Below are positions 48,171-60,610 of a stretch of 64,000 nt of DNA, piece by piece (the stretch's first letter is position 1; every line of letters begins with the position of its first letter). A program made the translations under genes and the position numbers. A model generated the notes under the pieces. The model made no database searches. It had not been told where the DNA came from and saw only the letters and a list, made by a program, of their open reading frames with translations. This DNA is from Galerina marginata (lineage: Eukaryota; Basidiomycota; Agaricomycetes; Agaricales; Galerinaceae). Location of the stretch: contig JAECYW010000033.1 in the NCBI GenBank assembly GCA_023014335.1, forward strand, positions 62,001-126,000, given 5' to 3'.

Positions 48171-48478
48171 GTCGTGTTGTCTGATCTTCGCCATCGTACT
48201 CTTCTCCGAATATGCACTCTTTACAGTCGCTTGCTTTCGGCCAACCGTAACTTTTACTCGCCGTTAATCGCCACACTTCTATCGCTCCGCCGCCGTACCA
48301 ACTTGGCTGTCCCTTTTTCTGCGGCATTGCGACTTGTCGTCGTATTTTCGGCGCATATATTCACTCTTTTCTCAAATCATGACACTCTGGCAAGTTCTTC
48401 TTTATGCAGAACGCTTATATCTCGTGGTTTCTTGGTCTCCTGTTTCTCTGGGTCTTCCTATCTCGTTCTGCTAGCTGT

Positions 48479-49080
48479 GCTATAGGTTTTTCTGGCGTTC
48501 TTAGCGCTTACATCTGCTCATTATCTAGGAGCCGTCAGAGCCATCGACTCTGGGCAGATCCAGCGTCGATCCATATCCTTCCAGAGGAAATTCGTGCACC
48601 AGAATCCCATTCTGAGTCACGATTCTTGTTTGAGAGGGTGTATGAAGCGGAATTGTATGTTGGATCAGTCCAGACTCCAGAATGGCTTACTCCAACCGTC
48701 TCTATTCACATCCCTTACATCTCGACGTACTTCACCGTGACGACCAGGTTATTTAACCGCACGGTCTCCTTCTCACCGGGTCTCTGTATATCGTTCTTCG
48801 AGCTGCGCTACAGGTTCTTTTGGCGTTCTTAGCGCATACATCCGTCCATTATTTAGTAGCGGTCAGAGTCCTCGACTCTGGACAGATCCAACCTCGATCC
48901 ATATCCTTCCAGAGGAAATTTGTGCACCAGAATCCGATTCTGAGTCACGATTCCTGTTTGGGAGTGTCTTTGAGCCTTCCACGTTGAATCTGTCCAGAAT
49001 GGCTTACTCTGGTCGTCCGTAGCTACACATTACATGTCCCTCAGGCTACACATCTCGCCGTTCTCCACTGCGTCGACCGG
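48479..49080. repeat. Diverged direct repeat, two units about 320-328 bp apart
   Basis: The stretch from 48494 (ggcgttcttagcgc) recurs at 48822, and 'atccatatccttccagagg' then recurs about 320 bp on. 'cagaatggcttactc' recurs at 48678 and 48995. The spacing drifts from 328 to 317 through indels, so the units are old and not coding in a shared frame. Confidence 0.75.
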
Positions 49081-51988
49081 ATTATCTTGTCGACGAGTCG
49101 AAATACGAGGTGGATGTTTGGATTTTTCCATGAGATTTTGAACTCGCGTCGCAAAATTGAGGCAAAATCCTCACAACTTCCCATCTCTCTTCGACTCCCC
49201 GTCAAAATAGCGCGGTCGCCGGAGTACTAGTGCTTCCATCCTTGCCTTTCATTTTAGATTGATTAAGTCGTATCCGCCCTACCAGCTATTTTATGACCAC
49301 TCCTTGCTCTTTCCTCTATTCATAAACCTCTTCCGTTCGTTTCCTTATTTTTCCGAGTTTAATGACCATAAATTAATTTTCGTTCGCTCCAGATCTGTCA
49401 TTTTTGCGCCTATTCACCCTATTCACTTGCTTTTACCTTACCACTTTCTCTCGAGGCCCCCACGATGCCATTGAACGTGTATCAAATCACGCTCGAACTC
49501 CTAGGATTCTCTTCCCAACAAACACCTTCTTTCCGTTCCGTGGAAGCTGACTCCAAGCCATTCCAATCTCATTCAAGGTGGTTACTCGGGAACGAATGAT
49601 ATTACTGTACCTCAATTGGAAAAGTGACTATATTCGAAAGCTGCTTCGAGGTAAGTTTGCAAAGATATTACAAGTCTTCTTTTGAATATCGATTTTCTAG
49701 TCTAAGTGGTGGCAAAATCGCCGACATAAGTATAATATCCGGGGCGATGGACCGCAGTGTTGGTTATACCACCTATGCGCTGGTACGGCCTATCAGAATG
49801 AGAATAGAAGGTTCGTGATGATAAACTTACTCAGCTTCAGAGACTTTCATCGCAGTAGGCTGAATCGTTAACCATAGATAAATCACTTCATGCACAAATC
49901 GTGTTCGAGTTAATTGGCGCCGAACAGCCCATCGTGTCAACGGCATGGCGGTGGAAAATGAGCCATCTGACGCTGCTGGTATGATGGGGCTTGATGGATC
50001 GTTCTATGTTACTAAAGAACACCTCTGCACACAACGAAGAACGCCCTTCACAATTGATGATTCCATTGACGAGCAGTCGGAGTTTATTCATTGTTCTTGT
50101 CATCACCCACCAAAACATTAGTTCGTTCATTCAGACTTCATCAGAGTTCGACCTTCTGAAGTTAATCACAGTGTCAATTGCTCCACTTGCCCATCATTTT
50201 TGGCGGTTCTCGGCGCGCTACCTCTGCATTGGCCGCCCAATATCGTACGTTATCTCTGATCCATCCACGTAGTGCACGGGAAATAAATCGATTACGATCC
50301 ATATATTACTGACTTTATTCGACATCTATTTGTGCCGGCCAAAAATCAAGTCAACTCAAGAATCAAGATAGGTTAGCTTTCTATAATTTGTAAAAACAAG
50401 TTTGTTAACCACCCATTTTCATGATCATGACTCGTGCATGCACTGCTCACGGGACGCTGCGAACCTGTGAATGGATGGCCAAGTTTCACCGTCTGTGAAG
50501 TCTTACATATGCCTCGTCGTTTCATTAGATTCACGCCTCGGAAAATTCAGAGCCTTATTCCTGAGCTGTGGGCTCATAAGAGAAATCAACTCCATCACGC
50601 GCCTGCGAAGCGACGAACTCTTACCAGACATCGTGGATATTTCTATGGCTAAAAATACGTCGTATATTCGGTCGGAGGAACAAATCGCACCTGTCAAATC
50701 TCATTCTCAGGATCTGGCATCGATATGTTCTGTCTCGTTTGACGTTGGAACCTCGCGAAATGAATGTGTGCCAATGATCGTATGCAATTAGACGTGTACT
50801 CGAGTATAACATTGGTTCGGTCAAGTAATTTCTCAGGGACCATCACCGACAATGTTTCATAAAGAAATGAGCATTTCGTTATGCCGGATGGATTATAATA
50901 AAATTTCGTTGGGAAAAGCCGCCAGGTTTACTGCGGTCAGTTGTCCCAAGATCGAGGTGTATTAAAAATAACAGACACGATCCAGCCCACCAATACTACG
51001 GTACTAAGGTGATTTCTCCGTGTTCACCGTTGGAAGACCCTTCCCTGGTTGGGTTTGGCCGAGGCGTATTCTGATTCGGCCTATTCTGTTACAGAAGATT
51101 TAGCGCTAAACGAATCACTGGACGTCGCATAATCATCTTTCCGAGATGATCATGATTGTCAATGGAAGCTACGTTTTGCCAGATCGAGTCTTTGGGACCT
51201 ATGGAAAGTTAAATAAGTTGGACTGTTTCTCGGATTGGGATGCGCTTTGGGCATTCACTCATCTGGTTCTTTTGCAAGTACAGCATCCTGCGAACTCTTG
51301 GCTTGATACAACTTTCAATATATAATTCTTCGAATCGATTAGTGCTGCACGAGGGGATATGACTTGCAGGTTCTGGCAAGTACCGATAGGGGATATGGAA
51401 AGGACCTTAGGTATTGAAGAATTGGATTCCCTAGCAAGCAAACCTGAACAGTTCTACCGATTGCGTATCAACGCTGATGGGATCTGAGAGCGAATATTGT
51501 GTTTGAAACGGAAGAAGAGATGTTACCAACGCCTTCCTCAGGGGAAAGTATGCAAACCAGTCATGCAGGAATGAGCGCTCACTGTTCATGACCAGCCGAC
51601 TCGAAAGGCCGGCTTAGCTTTTCTTCAATTATGCTGTAAGAGGCAACGTCTACAACCGCTAATCCGTGGACTACGATCCCTGGTGCGACTTGCTTTGAAA
51701 TTCTACATGCCGTCGAGTACTGTATCTCTCTGAACCGCATCTTGGCTGTAGCTCAAAGTCGCAAAAAGCAGACCCGTCAGCACGTATAAAAGAGACTTAG
51801 GTCGAATTAACGCTTAAACCTTCATTTTTCTCGGAATAAGACTGACTTTGATGCGATGCATGGATAACTGAACACAGACGACAGATCTATTCCATTCACC
51901 AGAGCGTGTAAACCCAACCATAGTCAATCCTTTCTCATTTCTAGCAGGAGTATACTGTTAGGCGGCAGCGTCCCAGCTGGCACCCGAC
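49081..51988. other. Gene-poor region with possible coding remnants
   Basis: No complete gene could be assembled. Peptide-like segments on plus, such as about 49468-49600 (MPLNVYQITLELLGF) and 49723-49811 (WWQNRRHKYNIRGDG), sit next to plausible splice signals. They are broken by stops that no consistent intron removes. A decayed gene is possible. Confidence 0.3.
51146..51487 (+). other. Possible remnant or small gene, two peptide-like segments
   Basis: One frame from ATG 51146 reads 59 residues with protein-like composition (IVNGSYVLPDRVFGTYGKL, FSDWDALWAFTHLVLLQ). A second frame from about 51338 reads ARGDMTCRFWQVPIGDMERT and ends at 51487. A GTACAG...TAG intron could lie between them, but the phases do not fit. 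Unknown family; it may be a frameshifted remnant. Confidence 0.25.
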
Positions 51989-53857
51989 CTATCCAATTTG
52001 CCTCCGTCGATAGAATATGGTCCTTGGCTTTTTTGGACAAATTATCATGGTCTATGAAGTATCGAGAAGAGTTACAACGGCTCGAAGAAGAGGAAACTCA
52101 CCTGATAATTGGCATCTGGAACGTCTGCCTGGCTGTAAAGCTCAAACTGTCGAATAATGGTCGCAATTATTGTTCCTAGCTGCAAATGCGCGAACTGAAG
52201 AACAGTTGGTTTAGATTCAGATTTTCACCGGATTTCAACTTGCCTGCTCCCCAATGCACCTATGTCTTCCCGAACCGAACGGCTGGAAAATACTATCCGT
52301 TGCTTTGCTGTTACACTCCTCAGCGAATTTCCAAGATGATTTTTGATCGGTTTCTGCGCCTGGTTGTCCCCTTATTGGCTCGAGCCATCTATACGGGGAC
52401 CACACTTCCGGTTCTTCCCAGTGCTGACCGTCCATTTGACCGACAAAAGGCGAGGCCAGAACATAATGACCGCGGGGTATCACATACGAATTTGAAGAAA
52501 TCTTCTGCGGTACTGGAACATCCTTTCGAACATTTCGCAGAATGCTATGAATGGGGGGATGCATGCGAAGCGTTTCGTTGATGACCGCGTTCATCACTGG
52601 AAGACCCCTGAGTTCGTCGTATGTCATAGACCGAAAGGTTCCCTCGCCTGTAGTGAAGGATTTGAGCTGTTCGGCGAAAAGTAATTCAGCTAGGACTGGA
52701 TTGGCGGCCAAGTGTAACAGAATCCAAGCCGCGGTGGATGAACTCGTATGTTGCCCAGCCATGAGCAGCCCAATCAGCATGTGCGCCACTTCATGATCCT
52801 GTAATGCGCTTCCGTCCTTGTAAGTTCGTCCCATAAGCGACGCTATCATGTCGTGGTCTGGTTCTTGTGTTGAAGCCTGAAATTTTCTCCTGTGAATGAT
52901 ATCAATAAAAAATCTGCTAATGCTTCGGTGGGCCCTGTCGCGGCGTCGGTTTACCGGCAAAGGCAAGTTAGGAAGCAACAAATTAATTGGTATAAACCCG
53001 GCGTCAAGGTCGTTGTAGAGGGCCGAAAAGGATGTATCAAGATTGGCTCGAACTTCTTTTCCTAGGAGGGTTCTTGCGGCAGTGAGGATCGTGACCTCTT
53101 CCATAACGTGGAGCGGGTCAAAGGTTCGCCATGTATCACCGTCGCTGCTGTCAAGAGATTTATCAAAGGGGTGACGGCTGTTCAAATACATCTGGGTCTC
53201 CTCTTCGACCAATCCAACATACTTCCGAAAGTTCTCGTGTGTGAGTCCAAATTTGAGGAATTTCTTTTGTTCTATGAAGATATGGCTCGGTGCATCGTAC
53301 GCAACGTCTTTTCCGAAGATGGGGGTAGTTAAATTCTAAAATCTGGTTAGACGGATCATTCCCATGAGCGCGACATGACTGACAGTGTAAACGTCCTCGG
53401 CATTGAAAACAGCCGTGCTGCCACCCATAATGAAATTATTGCCATGTGGCCCAAGAGCAACGGTGACCTTTTTCCCAAACAGAATAAAAGTGAATATATC
53501 CCCATGCTGCGTTCCAATTCATTAACTATTATCTCAGAAACAAGAGGATAGATATACTCACCTTTTCACGACATTTCTGAAGGAATTTGAGAGGGTCGTT
53601 CCCGTAAGAAATTGCGGAGCCAATTATAGGTACCCAGTGAAATACAATGGGTGGGTTCGGGCCACTGGCTGGGGAAAACTGTTTCAAATATCAATAACAG
53701 TTCGTGGATAATGTTGGAAATGTAGCGTACGTACGTGCTGTTTGAAGAGGTTTACTAGGATCCACATAGCAATTGTGAAGATTGCAACTACGAGAAGGCT
53801 TGGGGATCGGAAAACACTGTGGTAGGATACGTCCATACTGGAGCTGTTGGCCAGCAT
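51989..53857 (-). CDS. CYP51: Sterol 14-alpha-demethylase, cytochrome P450 family 51
   Basis: Removes the 14-alpha methyl group of lanosterol/eburicol in ergosterol synthesis, on the ER membrane; target of azole fungicides. Exons: 53735-53857, 53562-53678, 53384-53506, 52244-53335, 52102-52194 and 51989-52051, all phase 0; 537 codons, 536 residues, normal for the family. N-terminal anchor about residues 17-36 (SPSLLVVAIFTIAMWILVNL). Substrate-site segment LTTPIFGKDVAYD; I-helix MAGQHTSSST (about 313-322); K-helix ETLR (about 375-378); heme loop FGSGRHRCIGEQ (from about 474, Cys 481). The end is TMIICPKKPRTIFYRRR. Intron 5 is GC-AG with an ideal CAG|GCAAGT donor (52195-52243). The heme loop has Ser where FGGG or FGAG is more usual, and N replaces H before LTTP. 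Whether this is the main ERG11 or a diverged paralog cannot be told from the window. An MFS transporter gene lies upstream. Confidence 0.96.
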
Positions 53858-54980
53858 GACGGGTGAACGCAGGGCGAGGCTGCTTTGTACAGGACAAACC
53901 TCGATGAATTAGTTCCTAATTCACCTCAATGTCCCGGGACCTCGGACTATCATGATAATCAATGCATCAGTTACCAGTGATCTGAAATTCTTCGCGTTAC
54001 GGTAAATAGTGCATAATGGGAATTCCAGAGACTTAGATCTAAGAACGATGAAAAATCGTCGCTCTGGGTGACATTGAAATTCTAGAAACCCCTTTAACCC
54101 GGACCGCGAGCTAAATTTAGATTCGATTTAGACCAGGTTGAGTCGAGTTCAGAATTCATCCAGAGTCCGGGGAACCTCTAAAATGACATAAAATATCCCC
54201 GAGAACGCTGGGGCTGTGCTTTCAAAGACAAATCAAGGACGATTTGTAGTTGCTGTAGGAAAGTGATGCAGAATGGAAGTGTCAACCTCTGAATCAGTGG
54301 GAGAAAATGATGAAACGATCACAATTGTAATCCTTGGAGTAACGTTAGCGCGTTGCGCGAAGTTCAAACCGTCAAGGCGCAGGTCATTCGACGAGCCAAT
54401 CATGCTCTGAGTCGCGAGCTCTAGTTCGAAGCGCCACACTGAGCAGCACATGACAAGCCAAGAGCTTGCGAACGGACGTGGCGATCCGAGGTGACTGCGT
54501 TATATCTTATTCCTCATTGTCGAAGCTGAAAATTAAAAGTTAGTATGGACTTTAGTCCGAAGGTGCAGCAAATTACGAAGACATTACACCAATCTGTTGA
54601 GGATTTTCCACGTTGATACTTGATAGTACTATGTAGTAGAATATTATAAAGCCAATCTGCAACACATAGGAAGCACCAGTGAAACGTTTCAGGTACAATA
54701 ATGGAAAAAAGCGAGAAAAAACATACCAAGAAGAGAGAAAACACAGAAGATGATCCCAGCTTTCGCGCCCTATCTGCACTTCCCCCTCCCGCTTTACCAT
54801 TGGCTTTCCCGGGCCGAGGACGATCTCTTAACCGTCCTCATCCCATCAGCCCCCCAGAAGATCAATCCGAGTGAGCTGTGCTCCAGAGTGACTTACCACA
54901 TCGCTCCGCTCCTTCCGAGCTGCAACTTCGTCCACGCTTCCGTGATCGGAATCAGAGGGGGCATGTCGCACTCGTAACTG
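53858..54980. other. Intergenic, upstream of CYP51
   Basis: No gene is seen. This region should hold the CYP51 promoter; I recognise no sterol-regulatory element by eye. Confidence 0.4.
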
Positions 54981-56146
54981 TCGAGGCGGTCGGTGACAGG
55001 CAGAGCTGTGGTGTGAATGTGATACCTGTACATCCAATGAGAAGGGTGCTTAAAACAGATCAGATTGAGTACGATAAGCTCACCACCAGACCCGAGGCAA
55101 ACTTACAAGGAAACGAGCATTGAAGCTGCGAAAATGATACGGCAAGCTGCCTTGGCACGACACGCTCGGTCCCACCAGGTCTCCGCATTGACTCCACTAC
55201 CAGTAGCCTCGGCTACAAAGAGCGGCCGAGCAAGGTTCACGAAAAGAGGGAGCAATGTAGAAGGAAGCCCAAGAGCCTAGACGTGTCATTTCCTGGTCAA
55301 GGAAGGCCCGTACGTCGTCGTTGCTGGGTGGAGCAGCCGATGACTTGTAGAGGTCGGCTACGTATATCGTGCTGTAAAAGGTATCCGGAATAAGGCTATC
55401 TGCACTAGGATATGATTGAGATCCAGCATGACCTTTGAGGTACAAGAACCGGGTTATTCACTGATGAGGTTAATTAGTGGAAATTGAAGATAGCAATATT
55501 AATGTACACATTAAGTGGCGAAGGTCACGCGGGGTGTTGCATACTACTCCAGTCCTTGTCTTTTGGATGAACGGCTTTCAACTCGACCCGCTGATAAGAA
55601 CATAATTAGCACCATTGGTATTCGCGACATGCGAGGATCACTAACCCATCGGATGTAAATAGCTTGACGAAAACTTTGTCTTAGACTAAGCCAGCAATGA
55701 AGACAGTGAGACGCCGACGAAGAGGACAAGGTGCTGAATTCCCTGAGGAAAGGAAGGTGGTTGAGATCGATGGTCCCACTATCGACGCGTAAGTGATAAA
55801 TCACGCAAAGAAACTCACAATAGCACAAATGCCAAGCATTCAAGCAGCCCCCGCTTCTCTGGCACTCTCTTCTGAGAGTAATGCATCGACGATTGCCGAA
55901 CAGTCAACAGCCTGCACTAGGCAATTATTCAACATATAGAATTCGTATAACAAAATTCTGCAACAACATACCGATAAGTGACTGCATAATTATAAGAAGG
56001 CCAGCGATGTTCGATTTTGATACACTGAGAAGCAGCACATACGGCGACGCTAACGTGTTGGCGGTAAGCATCCAGAAACACCACCCCAGCTCATAACGCA
56101 CGATACGATTCCAGAAAATCTGCACACTCAGCACCCCCTCCATCAA
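54981..56146 (-). other. Possible multi-exon membrane-protein gene
   Basis: Several hydrophobic peptide-like segments follow one another on minus. They are VLSVQIFWNRIVRYELGW and ANTLASPYVLLLSVSKS (56146-55985), RVPEKRGLLECLAFVLL (near 55840) and HLVLFVGVSLSSLLA (near 55710). Then come FLDQEMTRLGSWASFYIAP (near 55290) and TDRLDSYECDMPPLIPITEA (near 54950). GT-AG signals lie at their edges (for example GTATGT after ATCG and GTGAGT after GTGCTATT). I could not chain them in one frame, so this may be a real gene with unresolved exons or a decayed one. The stretch 56150-56609 to its right holds nothing I can support. Confidence 0.3.
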
Positions 56147-56609
56147 GACGCCTTTGAACGTTTGCTGCTGGACATGGCCATTTTCTGGTGCCAGAGGCAG
56201 TGAAGAGAAAGCCTGTTATTGCGCCTGCTTGCGCTTTGGAGGACTTTTTGGTGACGGTCGAAGTGGTTTGTTCAAACTTCAAATTGTTCAAATTGAATTT
56301 CAAATTGTTGGTCGTGGGGACTCCGTCACGTGCGTGGAAAAGTGCTTGGCGCGTCGCCAACTTGAACGCGTCGCGTGTCCTATTCTAGAGTCAACCACTT
56401 TTGGGCGGTACTAATACAACATTTTTTTTAAGGATTGCAACCACTATGCCTCGGTGAAAATATACGCTACAGCTCCAAATTTTTATGATTCAGAAGGTTC
56501 TTTCCATAATTACAGTAAACTGTTCGGGGGGATATGCAGTGTGCACCATGTTAGATTGATAGCATATCAGAAACACCCGTCGGTCAAAGTAATACTTGTT
56601 CAAGACGGT

Positions 56610-59089
56610 TCATGGCGTAGTCGCAGCTGTCGTTCTCCTTCTCGTAATAAGGAGGGCGGCTACTGACCCCAAGGCACATGCGGGTACTCCCATCAAAAAG
56701 ATATGGGTAACTCCTTCCATATATGCCTGAAGGACCAGGCGCTTCTCCGTTTCTGGCAACTGGAAAACGGCTTTAATATTGGACAACACAAGCGCCTTAA
56801 TATCGGGTGATAGGGTAATCGCCAGATTATCGACATTTTTTCGCAGTTCGCTTGAGAAGATGGCTTGGGAAGCCCTTGAGAAAAAAAATTGTCAGCGGAT
56901 ATTCAGCGAGTAAGAATAAAGCAACGCTCACGCTAAACCTATAGCGCTTCCAATAAATTGCATAAACGTCAGTGTCGCAGTGGCCTGAGGAATCAGAATT
57001 GGTTTATGGGCAAATGCAACTTGCGCGACGATAAGCTTGGTTTGATACTCAGAATGTACCTTGAATATTGTCTGCGAAAACATACCACGTTCTGAATTGC
57101 CTGACCGAGTCCAACTCCCGTAAGAATTTGGTAGCCTGCAATGCGGACCGATTGCGTGTCTTGGGTTACCGTGAATAGTAGCCCAAATGCCACTGAACCA
57201 ATCAAAGGAGAAAAGAACAGAAAGGGCCAAGGCATGCCAATAGCCTACAATAAAATCAGTCATAAGCATGCATTTCTAGATGAGAAGTGGAGCGACCTAC
57301 GGATACCACTCCTCCACTGGCGAGGCAAGCTTTTGGAAAATGAATACAGTGGCTCATAAAAAGAGTCAGACCACCCACCGATGACTCCAGATCTGAACGG
57401 CATGCTTGTGGTCAGGTTTTTATCCACGTCAAGCAATAAGAAAAACGGACATCATGAAGGGAAGAATGTCAATACCAGATCGTGTTGCAGAGTGACCGCG
57501 GATTTGGTACATAAAGGGCTAAGCAGAAATCAGAGCCCGAATACCGAAGAAATTGACGTCATTCACCAGATAGTACTTGGACAAAGCAAAAAATTAAATC
57601 ACCGCTGGAAGAGGGTTCACATCACTCACATTCGAAAGAGTGAAGGCCATGTTGATCATGAACTTTTCAACAAAACTCTCAGCTTGAAAACTGGGAAAGG
57701 GTAGTCATACGCACTCCTTCAAGACATGCTCCTAGCATGCTTTTCGTTTTCAAAAGATGTAAAGGGAGGATTGCGTCATGCCCCGCGCGATATTCCCAGA
57801 TAATAAAAAGAACGAGCAAGACGACGAACTGGACAAATTTAGCACGAGAATACTCTTTATCAGGCACCAAGCTGAAAACTTACCAGGACAAGTGTCGTGA
57901 TGACTGCCGGGTCATTCCAAGCTTTCTCATTTCCACCCCATTGCAGAGGAAGTACCAACATAGTTGTCATCGACACGCTGAGGAACGTACCGACCCAATC
58001 AAGACACATCCACCTTTTTATGGTCGACATCTCATTAGTAGGAGCAGGCGTATATGGGAGCGCCAAGATAATAGTCGCAAATGCTAGAAATCCAACCTAA
58101 AATTAACATACATATGAGCGAGACATGGTGGTGGAGATTTGAGCTCCTGACTGGAAGATTAATGTCTATAAAAGAGAGTGCGCGCTTAGGACCACACAAA
58201 CGAAGCATGATAGACACCCACAGAAACACCAGCTACGGATTTTAAACAACGAACAGAAAGAGTCAGCATGGGTAAGACATGAAAAAGGCCGATCATACCG
58301 CCAAGTCAACCTATCTATGTCGTGTAAGGAATGGATCGTGATAAGAAGGTTGACAGCCTACCAGAAAACACTCCTCCGACTAATGGTCCGCCAATAGAGG
58401 AAATGGCAAACACAGCTCCAAAAATGCCCAAGAGCAGTGGCCTCTGGCTGACCGTGGTGACCTAGCAAATGGCATGTCAGAACGAACAAAGTCGAGCAAA
58501 CCAAGCTCACCTGGGCCATAATGGAGAGTATTGAAACCCACAGCCCAGCTCCTCCTGTTCCAGCAACAGCACGACCGAATATCAAGAAGCCAACCGAGGG
58601 AGCTACAGCACAGAACAAGCTCCCGATTTCAAAGATGATTATAGTCGTGAGGAACACAGTTTTTGGTGCGGAGATTGCCAGAACTTTGCCGAAAAAGAGA
58701 ACGAAGGCAGCCTAACCAAATTCAGGAGAAATTGACGAAAGGAAAAAATTGAAATTGAACCTGAGGTAGGAAGTACCCGCCTGCAATCCAAGAAAGGTCC
58801 GATACTGCGTCAAAATGCGATGCAATCGTCGGTAGCGCTGTTGATATGATGGTTTGGTCTATGGAAATAAGAAAAAAAGCTATGATGAACGACCTGGAAG
58901 AGGTTCAGGTTATGAGAGGCCAAGATGTGCGTACAATACCCACGAAAAAACGAAAAATAATTTTCGTCCTGCAAGCAAGGTTGATGCGCCTTCATCTGAC
59001 GTGGTCAACGATTGGATTTGCGTTGCCTCTGAGTCCAGTTCCTGCTTCACCTCCTGCTTCACCGTTGGGTCCATGCTGTCTGAGACCAT
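56610..59089 (-). CDS. MFS transporter, DHA2 (14-helix drug:H+ antiporter) type, with micro-exons and apparent frame breaks
   Basis: A proton-driven efflux pump type, expected in the plasma membrane. About 17 exons from ATG 59089. Early ones: 58944-59089, 58761-58893, 58511-58711, 58362-58461, 58299-58314 (16 nt), 58222-58232 (11 nt), 58152-58165 (14 nt), 57884-58096, 57715-57828, 57630-57662 and 57567-57575 (9 nt). Later ones include 57301-57329, 57086-57244 and 56932-57035. Family motifs: DQTIISTALPTIA, GRAVAGTGGAGLWVSI, the micro-exon-coded DRLTWRWCFYINLP, LPYTPAP, YYLPFMYQIRGHSATRSGID and HKPILIPQA. Two problems are seen near the 3' end. No GT donor of the right phase joins LPFMMS (57447) to SGVI (57379). 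The frame also changes at about 56820, between RKNVDNLA and ITLSPDIKAL. The copy may therefore be non-functional at its C-terminus. Expected length about 545 residues. Confidence 0.88.
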
Positions 59090-60610
59090 TGGCGAAGGAG
59101 GTCCTCACTGCTCAGGTAGATTAAGACACCTGGGGCACAGTGGCGGAGGGGAATTTCGACGGCTGAGGCCAACTTCTGCAGAATAGCCTTCAATTTGTTT
59201 CTCCGCGTGCGGGCTTAGGCCATGGGAATCGAACCGGTGAGCAATAAGATATGTATAGCCATCCCAAGAATGTCCCAACTTCGATTCCATGTAAATCGTA
59301 AGGATGAATCAGATGTAGTGAGAGGTTAAAAGCACGATGACCACAGGCTCAGATGATTGATGACCTGCCAACTGGTCGCCGCGGACCGGCGAGTCAGGCT
59401 GAACCAGATTCCCACAAGAGGTTCCTCGATACCCCGGGTTTGTCCTAATATTAAGCAATTCGATCGGATAGGCAGTACGTCTGTCTTCCAATCGACGGGT
59501 TCAGGTGGTTCTAAAGATGCGCAGTCAAGGAAAACAAACGGCAAATTCCTATTAAATCCTGTACTACGTATGTGACCTGGCACCTTGCGTACAACTCGTG
59601 TATAAGTGCGTATGACAGCGATGCAAGCTCGTTGGCATTGCAATCAAATGCAGTATTGACTCCGTGCCCCAAGTGCTGATAACCTTGAAGCCCGGGGAGG
59701 AGGAAGTTTGATTGTGGCGGCTTTCTTATCGATGGCTATGTAGTATGCACCGGTACCTCCTCAGGTTTTCGAAGTAAAGTTGCCAACACATTGTGTGGCG
59801 GCACACAATCTTTGATTTCCGGTGCACTTTCAGTTCACGACTTGTGGCGCGCGCTAAGCGTGCATTTAGTAGTGATCTCTGAATTGGTTTGAAGGACCGC
59901 CGACAGCCCCTGGGGGCATAGAACCCGCCGCGGAGAGTTAGACCCTTATGGCTGACCTTGGTTTCGCATCACTGAGGAGACCGGAATATCATAGTTGAGC
60001 CCCTGGTTGAATGTCGAGGAAAGCATAGATCTAGACCACACGCGACAACGTCCGTGCGAGTCCAGTTCCGTAAATACCAAAAGCTATCAGATCAGTCCGT
60101 CTCGGAAAGTAGGTTGACTCTTGAAGCTTGAGTACTGTACTTGGGTGGACCCTCGTAATCCCACAGAGCGAAAGAAGGGCGAGGGTAGCCGTGGAACTAC
60201 ATACTTGGGCAGCCTCACACAGTATACTTCACATTTCGACCAGATCGAGCATTTTCATTCACTCCACACTTCGTTGCAATCAATCCCCAAATTTCTAGTC
60301 AAACCTGTTGTCCCGAGGTGTTCATGATGATTAATTCCTTTAGCTAGCTCAGCGAATGGACTTTGTTTAACACGTATTTCCTGCTAACTCTTGAAGGAAT
60401 CATCGCCCCTTCTACTTTTTGCTAAGGTGGCGAATCGACGGGGGGCCAAGATCACGGACATACGGACTCAAGCATATATTGGGTACTAGAAGCCAAATAA
60501 TTTAAATACAGTTTAAACGTAGTCAAATTGCAAGTAAAGCCGGGGAAATCCATACATAAGTTAATAACACGCCAAATAAACAGTCAGAATACGAGTATGA
60601 GGATCCACTA
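59090..60610. other. Intergenic between the MFS gene and the seven-helix gene
   Basis: I see no supported gene; short frames on both strands overlap one another. It probably contains the MFS promoter and, at its right end, the 3' untranslated region of the next gene. Confidence 0.4.

Noticed and set aside
59215..59290. tRNA gene on minus (GGTTCGATTCC-like B box)
   Set aside because: The T-stem does not pair and no acceptor stem or A box at the right distance is seen.
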